64,000 bases of DNA from Pseudomonas fluorescens (GCF_001648775.1 NZ_LVEJ01000023.1:248001-312000), one strand, 5' to 3'; positions 33,112 to 41,652 are shown, counted from the stretch's first letter. Translations and numbers: made by a program. The notes: generated by a model from the sequence alone, not told the origin.

Positions 33112-34181
33112 GGCTGCACCGCCTTCAGCACGCGTTTGAGCAATTCGTTGTGCCGATAGCTGCTGTCGCGATCATCGCCATAGCGCACAATCACCAGTTT
33201 CTCGCTGGGCATCACATACAGCGCCTGGCCCCAATGGCCGAGGGCGGCGAAGGTATCGGGCGGAGCGTCGGGCCACGGCGAGGCGGCGCCATCGACCGGG
33301 AAATTGAGCCACCATTGGCCGCCGGGCACCGCTTCGTCCTGATGAGCGTGATAGCCGGCGAAAGGTTTGAGGTTGAACGCGAGCCAATCCCCGGGCAGTA
33401 ACTGCCGGTCATTCCAGCGCCCATCGCGGGCCATCAGCAGACCCACACGCGCCAGATCCCGCGCGGTGAGGTAGGCATAGGAGGACGCGACAAACGTGCC
33501 GGTGGCGTCGCGTTCCCACACCGCGTGGCGAATGCCCAACGGTTCGAACAGCGCCATCCATGGATAGTCCGGATAGCGCTGCGGGCCGACGATGGTTTTC
33601 AACGCTGCCGCCAACAGATTGCTGTCGCCGCTGGAATAACGGAACGCCTGACCCGGTGCGGCGTAGGCGTCGTGATCGGCGGTGAACGCCGCCATGTCCT
33701 TGTGACCCCGGGTATAGAGCATTGCCACCACCGAGGATTTCAACGGCGCGTATTCGTAGTCTTCCTGCCAGTCGATGCCGGAGGCCCAGTGCAGCAGATC
33801 GGCGATTTTTATCGCTGGGTGTTTGGTCAGTGGCGGGTAGAACTTTGCGGCGGGATCTTCGAGTTGGAACAGGCCTTCGCCATACGCCACACCGAGGACG
33901 GTGGCCATCAGGCTTTTGCTGATCGACCAGGTCAGGTGCGGGGTTTGTTCGGTGGTCGCGCCGGCGTAGCGTTCGTAGATGATCTGGCCGTCGCGGATGA
34001 TCAACAAGGCGTCGGTGCGGATGCCTTGGCGGGTGGCGTCATCGCGGGGCGGGAAGGCGTAATTTTCCAGCGCCCCGGTATCAGTGATCGTCGTGCCGAT
34101 TGGCCACTGCTCGCCGGGCCATTGTTCGGCCTGAACGGTGAAGCAGATCAGCAGCAGAAACAGCAACAGACCTTTGCACAT
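33108..34181 (-). CDS. Periplasmic serine hydrolase, class C beta-lactamase fold
   Basis: 357-aa protein with a signal peptide (VQA, about 18). Motif SxxK is S86-I-S-K89 (TWSISKSL); the YxN-type motif is Y-S-S in FRYSSGDSNLL (about 182); a GHWGQ box near 315 stands for the KTG motif. This resembles 6-aminohexanoate-dimer hydrolase/EstB esterases rather than true AmpC. Role: hydrolysis of an ester or amide outside the cytoplasm, substrate unknown. Coupled to the 98-aa gene that follows. Located upstream is a REP-containing gap from the acyl-CoA-dehydrogenase-like gene. Confidence 0.88.
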   Translation of the reverse strand: MCKGLLLFLLLICFTVQAEQWPGEQWPIGTTITDTGALENYAFPPRDDATRQGIRTDALLIIRDGQIIYERYAGATTEQTPHLTWSISKSLMATVLGVAYGEGLFQLEDPAAKFYPPLTKHPAIKIADLLHWASGIDWQEDYEYAPLKSSVVAMLYTRGHKDMAAFTADHDAYAAPGQAFRYSSGDSNLLAAALKTIVGPQRYPDYPWMALFEPLGIRHAVWERDATGTFVASSYAYLTARDLARVGLLMARDGRWNDRQLLPGDWLAFNLKPFAGYHAHQDEAVPGGQWWLNFPVDGAASPWPDAPPDTFAALGHWGQALYVMPSEKLVIVRYGDDRDSSYRHNELLKRVLKAVQP

Positions 34182-34255
34182 GGTGAGGGCTCTGGGAAGA
34201 AACCTGCTGAGACTAGTCGGGGTTGATGACAGATGTGTGGTGTTGTTGAGGCCGC

Positions 34256-34341
34256 CTTCGCGAGCAGGCTCACTCCCACAGTTGACCGAGTTCCTTCAGT
34301 TGGAATGCCATCAAACTGTGGGAGCGAGCTTGCTCGCGAAG
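34256..34341. repeat. REP doublet 11 (class A, long spacer)
   Basis: CTTCGCGAGCAGGCTCACTCC (one base change) then the inverted unit. Its spacer begins CAGTTGACCG like doublet 6. Confidence 0.92.
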
Positions 34342-34348
34342 GGGCCGA

Positions 34349-35227
34349 TCAATTCACCGCCAAAGCCTTGGCCAAGCGCTTGGCCCGAGCCCCCGCCGCC
34401 AATTGCATCACCCCCTGATCGCGCTGCCACATCGCCGCCCACTCCGGATTACCGTCGCGCAACGCCTGACTCACCTCCCCCTCCAGCGCCGCAAACTGCG
34501 CAAACAGCCCACCCAGCAACACATGCCCGGCGGGATTGTTCGGCGGTTGCCGGCTCGCCTCGGCACCCCCGGCCAACAGCGCCAGCAAGCGCAATTGCAG
34601 CGCTTGCGGCCAGTCGCTGTCTTGCCCGACGCCATACAGCCACGCAGTCATCGCGCTCAGCACATAGACATCTTCCAGCGTGCGAAACGGTTTGACGTAG
34701 GCATCCCAACCATCGCCGGCGAGCAACTCGCACAACGCGCCGTCAAGCTGCAGCCGACCATGACTGATGTCCGGCATCAACGGCAGCGCCGGCAGTTTTT
34801 CCACGGTCACGCCGGGCTCGCCCGGATAGACCACGGCCAGACTCAGGCGCGGTGTTTCACCGGGTGCTTCACTGCGCGCGGCGATCAACAGCCAGTCCGC
34901 CGCATCGCCAGCGGTGACGAAATCCTTGCGTCCGTTCAGGCGCAAATCACTCAGCCTTGTGTGCATGTCCGCCGGACGCAGGCTGCGCTGTTCGGTCGCA
35001 CACAAGGCACCGAGGCTCAGCGGTGCACTCGGCCACAACATGCGCAAAGCCGCTTGATAACCGACCAGAAACGCCAGCCCCGGCGTCGCCATCCGCCGCC
35101 CGCCCGCGACCGCCAATTCGAACGGTGTGACGTTGCCCAACTGATGCAACAACGTCGCAAAACCCTCCGCCAGGTCAGCAACGGCGGGCAATCGTTCACG
35201 GCGGTGCAGCAGATCTGGCCAGGGCAT
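34349..35227 (-). CDS. Short acyl-CoA-dehydrogenase-like protein
   Basis: 292 aa, about 90 short of the usual 380. The middle shows the acyl-CoA dehydrogenase beta domain (LRLNGRKDFVTAGDAADWLLIAAR), and residues 150-290 the C-terminal helical domain, but the sequence is shortened at the N-terminus and the usual catalytic Glu region is not obvious. It may be a non-catalytic or divergent member. ATG 35227 has AAGGAG 6 bases before it; the longer frame starting 35251 overlaps the promoter region of olsB. It is divergent from olsBA, which suggests a link with fatty-acyl or lipid metabolism. Confidence 0.65.
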   Translation of the reverse strand: MPWPDLLHRRERLPAVADLAEGFATLLHQLGNVTPFELAVAGGRRMATPGLAFLVGYQAALRMLWPSAPLSLGALCATEQRSLRPADMHTRLSDLRLNGRKDFVTAGDAADWLLIAARSEAPGETPRLSLAVVYPGEPGVTVEKLPALPLMPDISHGRLQLDGALCELLAGDGWDAYVKPFRTLEDVYVLSAMTAWLYGVGQDSDWPQALQLRLLALLAGGAEASRQPPNNPAGHVLLGGLFAQFAALEGEVSQALRDGNPEWAAMWQRDQGVMQLAAGARAKRLAKALAVN

Positions 35228-35380
35228 AAGAGGCTCCTTGTGGGCTGTCATATAAGCATCACCAAAGGTTCATGGCGATGACACCGGGGCTACATAGCCT
35301 GACTTTGCACAACACGGCTGCATAAAGAAAGTCGATCGGCTGCAACCCACGACGGGTTAAAGGCCCGTACGGAGATTCAC

Positions 35381-36136
35381 ATGACTCAGATCGCCCGCAT
35401 CAGCGACACCGGCAATGAACGCCGCCTGCAAGCCGAACGCCTGATCGGCGCCGAGGCTCTGCAGCAAGCCCAGGCCTTGCGCTTCAACGTCTTCAGCGGC
35501 GAGTTCAACGCCAAACTGAAAGGCGCGGAACTGGGTCTGGACATGGATGATTATGATGTTCACTGCAGCCACATCGGCGTGCGTGATCTGAACACCGGCC
35601 GTTTGGTCGCGACCACGCGTTTGCTCGATCACACCGCCGCCAGCAGCCTGGGCAAGTTCTACAGTGAAGAAGAGTTCAGCCTGCACGGCCTCGCGCATCT
35701 GCAAGGCCCGATCCTCGAAATCGGCCGCACCTGCGTCGACCCGGCGTACCGCAACGGCGGCACCATCGCGGTGTTGTGGGGCGAGTTGGCCGAAGTGCTG
35801 AATCAGGGCGGCTACAGTTATTTGATGGGTTGCGCGAGCATCCCGATGCAGGACGGCGGCATTCAGGCCCACGCGATCATGCAGCGTCTGCGCGAACGGT
35901 ATCTGTGCACCGAGCACCTGCGCGCCGAGCCGAAAAATCCGCTGCCGACGCTGGATATTCCCTCGAACGTGATCGCCGAAATGCCGCCATTGCTCAAGGC
36001 TTACATGCGTCTGGGCGCGAAGATCTGCGGCGAGCCGTGCTGGGACGAAGATTTCCAGGTCGCCGACGTGTTCATCCTGCTCAAGCGCGACGAACTCTGC
36101 CCACGCTACGCCAAGCACTTCAAGGCGGCCGTGTGA
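35381..36136 (+). CDS. olsB: Ornithine N-acyltransferase OlsB
   Basis: 251-aa GNAT-type enzyme that transfers a 3-hydroxyacyl chain from ACP to the alpha-amino group of ornithine, the first step to ornithine lipids. Hallmarks: AQALRFNVFSGEFNAKL near the N-terminus, LEIGRTCVDPAYRNGGTIAVLWGEL in the middle, and SYLMGCASIPMQDGG. GGAGA is 6 bases before the ATG. Stop and olsA start overlap (TGATG). In related pseudomonads the pathway is induced by phosphate lack. A CTGTCAT half-site 130 bases upstream (35245-35251) resembles half of a Pho box, but the partner half is poor. Confidence 0.9.
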   Translation: MTQIARISDTGNERRLQAERLIGAEALQQAQALRFNVFSGEFNAKLKGAELGLDMDDYDVHCSHIGVRDLNTGRLVATTRLLDHTAASSLGKFYSEEEFSLHGLAHLQGPILEIGRTCVDPAYRNGGTIAVLWGELAEVLNQGGYSYLMGCASIPMQDGGIQAHAIMQRLRERYLCTEHLRAEPKNPLPTLDIPSNVIAEMPPLLKAYMRLGAKICGEPCWDEDFQVADVFILLKRDELCPRYAKHFKAAV

Positions 36137-36930
36137 TGAGCCGGTTGCGCGTGTACGCGCGGATCGCGCGGGTGCTGCTGGTGGTGTCGCTGGGGTTGAC
36201 CATGGCCAGCGTCTTCGGCGTATTTGAACGGATTGGCCTGGCGCATTCGATGGAGCGGCGTCAGCGCTGGTCGCGCTTTTTCATGGCTCGCCTGAGCAAC
36301 GCCCTGCCCTTTCGCGTGACCGTGCACGGTGAGCTGCCGAAACAGCCGATGCTGTGGGTCAGCAATCATGTGTCGTGGACCGACATTCCATTGCTGGGGA
36401 TGCTCACGCCGCTGTCATTTCTGTCCAAGGCCGAAGTGCGCACCTGGCCAGTCGCCGGTTGGCTGGCGGCGAAGGCCGGCAGCCTGTTCATTCGTCGCGG
36501 TTCGGGCGATAGCCAGTTGATCCGCAAGCAGATGACCCGTCACCTGCAAACCGAGCATGCATTACTGATGTTCCCGGAAGGCACCACCACCGACGGCCGC
36601 TCGCTGCGTACCTTTCATGGTCGCTTGTTGTCGGCGGCGATTGATTCCGAGGTGATGCTGCAACCGGTCGCGATCCGTTATCTGCGTGGCGGCAAAATCG
36701 ATGCGCTGGCGCCGTTCATTGGTGACGATGATTTGCTCTCACATCTGATGCGTTTGTTCAGCAACGATTGCGGTGATGTTGAAGTGCACATTCTCAAGCC
36801 GATGGCCTGTCAGGGTCGTGAGCGTGCGGCGTTGGCATTCGAGGCGCAGCAGGCGGTGCAGAAAGCGTTGTTTGGTGAGGTGGCGAAACCGGCCGATCCA
36901 CGTCGCACCGGCGAACTGATTGCCGCCTGA
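36136..36930 (+). CDS. olsA: Lyso-ornithine-lipid O-acyltransferase OlsA
   Basis: 264-aa inner-membrane PlsC-type acyltransferase that adds the second acyl chain to make ornithine lipid. One N-terminal membrane segment (ARIARVLLVVSLGLTMASVFGVF), then the catalytic H-x4-D box in WVSNHVSWTDIPLLG and the substrate box FPEGTTTDG. The ATG at 36136 shares its A with the olsB stop (TGATG), so translation is coupled. The C-terminus is basic and soluble. A REP follows after 15 bases. Confidence 0.9.
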   Translation: MSRLRVYARIARVLLVVSLGLTMASVFGVFERIGLAHSMERRQRWSRFFMARLSNALPFRVTVHGELPKQPMLWVSNHVSWTDIPLLGMLTPLSFLSKAEVRTWPVAGWLAAKAGSLFIRRGSGDSQLIRKQMTRHLQTEHALLMFPEGTTTDGRSLRTFHGRLLSAAIDSEVMLQPVAIRYLRGGKIDALAPFIGDDDLLSHLMRLFSNDCGDVEVHILKPMACQGRERAALAFEAQQAVQKALFGEVAKPADPRRTGELIAA

Positions 36931-36945
36931 AAACACACTTCCCCC

Positions 36946-37035
36946 TGTGGGAGCGAGCTTGCTCGCGAAAGCGGTATGTCATTCAAAGTTGATGTTGGCT
37001 GACACGACGCCTTCGCGAGCAAGCTCGCTCCCACA
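36946..37035. repeat. REP doublet 12 (class B)
   Basis: Inverted REP pair with the GTTGATGTTGGCTGACA-type spacer, between convergent olsA and acpH. Confidence 0.95.
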
Positions 37036-37041
37036 TTGGTT

Positions 37042-37620
37042 TTATGTCATTGACGGGTTTTGGGCGAAGTCCTGGAGTTGGGGGTAGAACAGGCGGAAGT
37101 CTTCGCTCAACGGCTCGTACAGCCGCCGCAATTCCTGCATCGCCCCCGCCAGTTCTTCCGGCCGGGTCAGTCGCCGCGAGATCCCGCGCAACACCTGCTC
37201 CAGCACCTCAAACTCCTGATACGAACCCAACCAGTCATTGGCGACCATGTGCGGGGCGATCTTCGCCAGCCGCTCGGGCAGTTGCCGTTCTTGAGTCAGC
37301 ACCCGATAAACGTCAGCGGTGAAAACCTCCAGCGGCTGATCGGCATACAACCGCCAGTCCCGCGCCAGGCAATGATCGAAAAACACATCGAGCACGATCC
37401 CGGCATAACGCCGGCGCGTATCGGAAAACCGTCCCAGTGCGACGTCCACCAGCGGATGGCGATCGGTGAACACGTCAATCCGGCGATGCAGCTGAATGGC
37501 CGCCTCAATCTCCGGGGCAAATTGCCCTTGCAGCCGGCCTTTGACGAAATCGCCATACAGACTGCCGAGCAGTTGCCCAGGGCGCTGGCCACCGAGGTGT
37601 AAATGTGCGAGATAGTTCAT
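37042..37620 (-). CDS. acpH: Acyl-carrier-protein phosphodiesterase AcpH
   Basis: 192-aa HD-like phosphodiesterase (DUF479, PF04336) that removes the 4'-phosphopantetheine arm from ACP. MNYLAHLHLGG, GSLYGDFVKGRLQG, AIQLHRRIDVFTDRHPLV, and YAGIVLDVFFDHCLARDW supply the metal-binding His and Asp residues of the family. Length equals E. coli AcpH (193). It is divergent from the ArsR-type regulator with 170 bases between, which contain a highly symmetric operator region. Confidence 0.9.
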   Translation of the reverse strand: MNYLAHLHLGGQRPGQLLGSLYGDFVKGRLQGQFAPEIEAAIQLHRRIDVFTDRHPLVDVALGRFSDTRRRYAGIVLDVFFDHCLARDWRLYADQPLEVFTADVYRVLTQERQLPERLAKIAPHMVANDWLGSYQEFEVLEQVLRGISRRLTRPEELAGAMQELRRLYEPLSEDFRLFYPQLQDFAQNPSMT

Positions 37621-37664
37621 GGGCGCAGCTTAGCACTGCGGCCCATAAGCCATACACCCATGTA

Positions 37665-37759
37665 TCGTTATAACGCGATATACCAATTTATGCTGACGTC
37701 AGATCAAAATCATATTGGTGTATCGCGATCTAACGATTTATATTTCGCCAAATCGCGAT
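37665..37759. promoter_or_regulatory. Triple ATCGCGAT-type operator region with large inverted repeat
   Basis: Arms 37665-37687 and 37714-37736 are inverted copies of 23 bases agreeing at 20 positions; each has a CGCGAT centre. Between them is the palindrome CTGACGTCAG (37693-37702). A third ATCGCGAT lies at 37752-37759, 32 bases before the ArsR start. The array is AT-rich against a GC-rich background. It is most likely the binding region of the ArsR-type protein encoded next to it, and could repress both arsR and acpH. Confidence 0.7.
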
Positions 37760-37790
37760 ATAGCGTTGTACACATGATGAGCACCCTGCC

Positions 37791-38093
37791 ATGAACCTCG
37801 ACCTCGACGAAATAATAAAAGCCCTGGCGCACCCAGTACGACGAGACATCCTCAACTGGCTGAAAGACCCGAAAGGCGAATTCCCGGAACAGTTGCACAA
37901 CCACGAGTACGGCATCTGCGCCGGGCAGATCGATCAACGCTGCGGCTTGTCGCAGTCGACCGTTTCGGCACACCTCGCAACGTTGCAGCGCGCCGGTCTG
38001 ATCAGCAGCCAGAAGGCCGGTCAATGGCACTTTTTCAAACGTAACGAGGACGTGATCCAGGCGTTCCTCAGCACCCTCAGTAAAGAGCTCTGA
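37791..38093 (+). CDS. ArsR/SmtB-family regulator
   Basis: 100-aa winged-helix repressor. LDEIIKALAHPVRRDILNWLKDP and the recognition helix region LSQSTVSAHLATLQRAGLISSQKAGQWHFFKRNE are typical. Only two Cys are present (about 42 and 52; GICAGQIDQRCGLS), which is not the CxC of arsenic sensors, so a redox, quinone or other chemical signal is more likely than arsenite. It heads the arsR-MFS-xenB unit, 34 bases before the transporter. Confidence 0.9.
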   Translation: MNLDLDEIIKALAHPVRRDILNWLKDPKGEFPEQLHNHEYGICAGQIDQRCGLSQSTVSAHLATLQRAGLISSQKAGQWHFFKRNEDVIQAFLSTLSKEL

Positions 38094-38127
38094 CCCTTAA
38101 CGTCAGCCAGCCGACAAGGAAACCTGC

Positions 38128-39294
38128 ATGCCCCTCTCGCTACTCATCCTCGCCTTGAGCGCCTTCGCCATCGGCACCACCGAATTCGTCATCATGGGCC
38201 TGCTGCCCGATGTGGCGGCCGACCTCGGTGTGTCGATTCCCGGCGCCGGCTGGCTGGTGACCGGTTACGCCTTGGGCGTGGCCATCGGTGCGCCGTTCAT
38301 GGCCATGGCCACCGCCAAACTGCCACGTAAAGCCGCACTGGTGGCGTTGATGGGCATCTTTATTGTCGGCAACCTGCTGTGTGCGATTGCCAGTGATTAC
38401 AACGTGCTGATGTTTGCCCGTGTGATCACCGCGCTGTGCCACGGTGCGTTCTTTGGTATCGGTTCGGTGGTGGCGGCCAATCTGGTGCCGGCCAACAAAC
38501 GTGCTTCGGCGGTGGCGTTGATGTTCACCGGTCTGACGTTGGCCAACGTCCTTGGCGTGCCGCTGGGCACTGCGTTGGGTCAACAGTACGGTTGGCGTTC
38601 GACCTTCTGGGCCGTCACCGTCATCGGCGTGATTGCACTGATCGGCCTGATCCGTTTCCTGCCAGCCAAACGTGACGAAGAAAAACTCGACATGCGCGCC
38701 GAACTCGCCGCCCTCAAAGGTGCCGGGATCTGGCTGTCGCTGAGCATGACCGCGTTGTTCGCTGCCTCCGTCTTCACCCTGTTCACCTACGTCGCTCCGC
38801 TGCTCGGCGAAGTCACCGGCGTGTCGCCGCGTGGCGTGACCTGGACGCTGATGCTGATCGGCCTGGGCCTGACGGTCGGCAACATCATCGGCGGCAAACT
38901 CGCCGACAAAGGCATGGCCGCCACGCTGATCGGCGTGTTCATCGCCATGGCCGTGGTCTCCACCGTGCTGACCTGGACCAGCGTCGCGCTGATCCCCACC
39001 GAAATCACCCTGTTCCTCTGGGCCACCGCATGTTTCGCCGCCGTGCCGGCGCTGCAAGTCAATGTGGTGACCTTCGGCAAAGCCGCACCGAACCTGGTTT
39101 CGACCCTGAACATCGGCGCGTTCAACGTCGGTAACGCCCTCGGCGCCTGGGTCGGCGGCAGCGTCATCGCCCACGGCTACGGCCTGACCAGCGTGCCGCT
39201 CGCCGCTGCCGCGCTGGCCGTGCTCGCCCTGCTGGTGACCCTGATTACTTTCCGTCAGAACGGCAATGCCGATCTGGCCCCCGCTACTCACTGA
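38128..39294 (+). CDS. MFS transporter, AraJ/DHA1 type
   Basis: 388-aa inner-membrane exporter with 12 segments. FAIGTTEFVIMGLLPDVAADLGVSIPGAGWLVTGYALGVAIGAPF is the AraJ-type opening, with RxxK-like loop PRKAAL. Family members export sugars, purines or drugs. It lies between the ArsR regulator and xenB, 28 bases before the latter, so it probably exports an electrophile or its product. Substrate not provable from sequence. Confidence 0.88.
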   Translation: MPLSLLILALSAFAIGTTEFVIMGLLPDVAADLGVSIPGAGWLVTGYALGVAIGAPFMAMATAKLPRKAALVALMGIFIVGNLLCAIASDYNVLMFARVITALCHGAFFGIGSVVAANLVPANKRASAVALMFTGLTLANVLGVPLGTALGQQYGWRSTFWAVTVIGVIALIGLIRFLPAKRDEEKLDMRAELAALKGAGIWLSLSMTALFAASVFTLFTYVAPLLGEVTGVSPRGVTWTLMLIGLGLTVGNIIGGKLADKGMAATLIGVFIAMAVVSTVLTWTSVALIPTEITLFLWATACFAAVPALQVNVVTFGKAAPNLVSTLNIGAFNVGNALGAWVGGSVIAHGYGLTSVPLAAAALAVLALLVTLITFRQNGNADLAPATH

Positions 39295-39322
39295 TTAACT
39301 TTCACTTACGAGGGTTGTAGAC

Positions 39323-40372
39323 ATGGCAACTATTTTTGATCCGATCAAACTCGGCGACGTCGAACTGGCTAACCGCATCATCATGGCCCCGCTGACCCGC
39401 TGCCGCGCCGACGAAGGCCGCGTACCGAACGCGCTGATGGCTGAATACTACGTACAGCGCGCTTCCGCCGGCCTGATCCTCAGCGAAGCCACTTCGGTAA
39501 CGCCAATGGGTGTCGGCTACCCGGACACCCCGGGCATCTGGTCCAACGACCAAGTGCGCGGCTGGGCCAACGTGACCAAAGCGATTCACGCTGCCGGCGG
39601 CAAGATCTTCCTGCAACTGTGGCACGTCGGCCGGGTTTCTCATTCGTCGTATCTGAACGGTGAAGCGCCGGTGGCACCGAGCGCGATCCAGCCGAAAGGC
39701 CACGTCAGCCTGGTGCGCCCACTGGCCGACTACCCAACCCCACGTGCACTGGAAAGCGCTGAAATCGCCGACATCGTCGACGCCTACCGCACCGGTGCCG
39801 AAAACGCCAAGGCCGCCGGTTTCGACGGCGTGGAAATCCACGGCGCCAACGGTTACCTGCTCGACCAGTTCCTGCAAAGCAGCACCAACCAGCGCACCGA
39901 CAACTACGGCGGCTCGCTGGAAAACCGTGCGCGCCTGCTGCTGGAAGTGACGGACGCCGCGATCGAAGTCTGGGGCGCTGGCCGTGTCGGTGTGCACCTG
40001 GCACCGCGCGCCGACTCCCACGACATGGGTGATGACAACCTGGCGGAAACCTTCACCTACGTCGCACGTGAACTGGGCAAACGCGGCATCGCGTTCATCT
40101 GCTCCCGTGAGAAAGAAGGCGCCGACAGCCTCGGCCCGCAACTGAAAGAAGCTTTTGGTGGCCCGTACATCGCCAACGAACGCTTCACCAAGGCCAGCGC
40201 CAACGAGTGGCTGGCCAGCGGCAAGGCTGACGCTGTGGCGTTCGGCGTGCCGTTCATTGCCAACCCGGATCTGCCGGCGCGTTTGCAGGCGGATGCGCCG
40301 TTGAATGATGCGCGTCCAGAGCTGTTCTATGCCAAGGGCCCGGTGGGTTATATCGACTATCCGACGCTGTAA
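39323..40372 (+). CDS. xenB: Old Yellow Enzyme family alkene/nitro reductase XenB
   Basis: 349-aa FMN and NAD(P)H enzyme that reduces activated C=C bonds and nitro groups (NemA/XenB class). The substrate-binding pair is His173 and Asn176 (EIHGANGYLLDQF); MAPLTRCRADEG binds FMN with Thr25, and SGSLENR-type YGGSLENRARLLLEV follows. Length matches P. fluorescens XenB (349). It is the last gene of the arsR-MFS-xenB unit, followed by a strong terminator. Expression should rise with electrophiles such as N-ethylmaleimide or quinones. Confidence 0.88.
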   Translation: MATIFDPIKLGDVELANRIIMAPLTRCRADEGRVPNALMAEYYVQRASAGLILSEATSVTPMGVGYPDTPGIWSNDQVRGWANVTKAIHAAGGKIFLQLWHVGRVSHSSYLNGEAPVAPSAIQPKGHVSLVRPLADYPTPRALESAEIADIVDAYRTGAENAKAAGFDGVEIHGANGYLLDQFLQSSTNQRTDNYGGSLENRARLLLEVTDAAIEVWGAGRVGVHLAPRADSHDMGDDNLAETFTYVARELGKRGIAFICSREKEGADSLGPQLKEAFGGPYIANERFTKASANEWLASGKADAVAFGVPFIANPDLPARLQADAPLNDARPELFYAKGPVGYIDYPTL

Positions 40373-40393
40373 TAGGCAACACGCAGAAACGCG

Positions 40394-40428
40394 AAAGCCC
40401 CCGACTTGTGAGAGTTGGGGGCTTTTTT
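40394..40428 (+). terminator. Rho-independent terminator after xenB
   Basis: AAGCCCCC pairs with GGGGGCTT around a 15-base loop region, then a T-run. Confidence 0.9.
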
Positions 40429-40467
40429 GTGTTCGGCGGGAGAGTGATTGTGCGGCTAAATACGTAG

Positions 40468-40614
40468 CCCCTCACCCCAGCCCTCTCCCAGGGGAGAGGG
40501 AGCCGATCGGGGGATGTTCGAAACCTGAGGTCGGCTGGATTTTTCAGGTCGGTGTATCTCGCAAGAACACCCCGGTCAGCCCCCTCTACCTCTGGGAGAC
40601 GGTTAGGGTGAGGG
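40468..40614. repeat. MITE-like palindromic element, copy 2 (147 bp)
   Basis: Fills most of the 381-base gap between xenB and emhR. Its ends are CCCTCACCC and GGGTGAGGG, with long inverted arms (CAGCCCTCTCCC at left; TACCTCTGGGAGA at right). The arm with CAGAGGTAGAGGGG is on the opposite side from copy 1, so the two copies appear inverted relative to each other. It has one TTTTTCAGGTCG block. Confidence 0.85.
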
Positions 40615-40753
40615 CAAGCGGCTCACACTCATTCACACAGAAGACACAAATTCCCTACAAAATGCGTAGCTCGCTACGTTTAAACTCCCCGCCGCGAACG
40701 TATGGATCAGTGCAGGCCGATTGACATAACCTGTGCCAATTACGCATTTTGTT

Positions 40754-41386
40754 TCATTTGCGCAGGCTGGGGCTCAAGCGCAGCATATCCAACCCTGTAT
40801 CGACCCAACGCTCGGCCTCGGCATGCAGCTCAAAGCTGTCCGGCGCCAGAAGCCATCCATACAGCAGGCCATCGATGTAAGCGTGAATGCTGATGGCCGC
40901 GCGGGCAGTGTCGAGATCTTCCGGCAACTGGCCGCGATTCACCGCATTACGCAGGGTCAGCCCGATGCGCTCATTGCATTCGAGACTGGCCACCCGGCGC
41001 TGCTGGCGCAAATCGCACATTTCATCGGTGAACTCGCACTTATGAAACAGAATTTCGTTGATACGCCGGGTTTTCGGGTCCAGCGCAACTTGATGAAACA
41101 AATGAATCAGCAATTTGCGCATGCAGCCCAGCGGATCAAGTTCGTCTTCGCTCTCGCTGGCCTTGGCCAACTCATCCAGCGGCTCGTGCAAGCTGTCGAG
41201 CATGGCCTGCACCAAATCGGCCTTGTTGCTGAAATGCCAATAGATGGCGCCGCGGGTGACGCCGGCCATTGTCGCAATGTCGGCCAAGGTCGTACGCGCA
41301 ACGCCCCTTTCATAAAAGGCTTTCTCCGCCGCTTCCAGAATCTGGCTACGGGTTTCTTGAGCTTCCTCTTTGGTACGACGGACCAT
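40754..41386 (-). CDS. emhR: TetR-family repressor of the efflux operon, EmhR/TtgR
   Basis: 210-aa repressor. MVRRTKEEAQETR at the N-terminus, the helix-turn-helix RTTLADIATMAGVTRGAIYWHFSNKADLV and the C-terminal WVDTGLDMLRLSPSLRK are as in P. putida TtgR and P. fluorescens EmhR. Family knowledge: these bind antibiotics and plant phenolics, then leave the operator and permit efflux-pump expression. It is divergent from emhABC with 266 bases between, which contain a TtgR-like operator over the pump promoter. Two Cys (about 108, 117) lie in the ligand domain. Confidence 0.92.
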   Translation of the reverse strand: MVRRTKEEAQETRSQILEAAEKAFYERGVARTTLADIATMAGVTRGAIYWHFSNKADLVQAMLDSLHEPLDELAKASESEDELDPLGCMRKLLIHLFHQVALDPKTRRINEILFHKCEFTDEMCDLRQQRRVASLECNERIGLTLRNAVNRGQLPEDLDTARAAISIHAYIDGLLYGWLLAPDSFELHAEAERWVDTGLDMLRLSPSLRK

Positions 41387-41533
41387 GGCAGTAAAACCTC
41401 AAACAGGATGTTTCAGGGATGGCTGAATATCCGCTGAATAAAGTGGGGGCGATCTCTCATGAATCGGCTCCCCGGCCTACAATTTCAAACCTTGCGACGA
41501 GTTTTGTAACAGGGTGGGTACGACGCCAAGGTG

Positions 41534-41563
41534 TTTACAAACAACCATGAACGTAAGTATATT
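41534..41563 (+). promoter_or_regulatory. emhABC promoter with EmhR operator
   Basis: TTTACA (41534-41539) and TATATT (41558-41563) are spaced 18 bases. The stretch TTTACAAACAACCATGAACG plus TAAGTA is nearly identical to the TtgR operator known before P. putida ttgABC and covers the whole promoter. Confidence 0.8.
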
Positions 41564-41652
41564 CCTTAGCAAGCTACTTATCCACCCGGTACCCTTTTTT
41601 TACCCTTCCACACTTCTTGTGCGCTTTTCGCGCGCCTGACCCGAGGATCTTC

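Noticed and set aside
35245..35262. Full Pho box before olsB
   Set aside because: One good CTGTCAT half is present but the second half matches at about three of seven positions; kept only as a remark.
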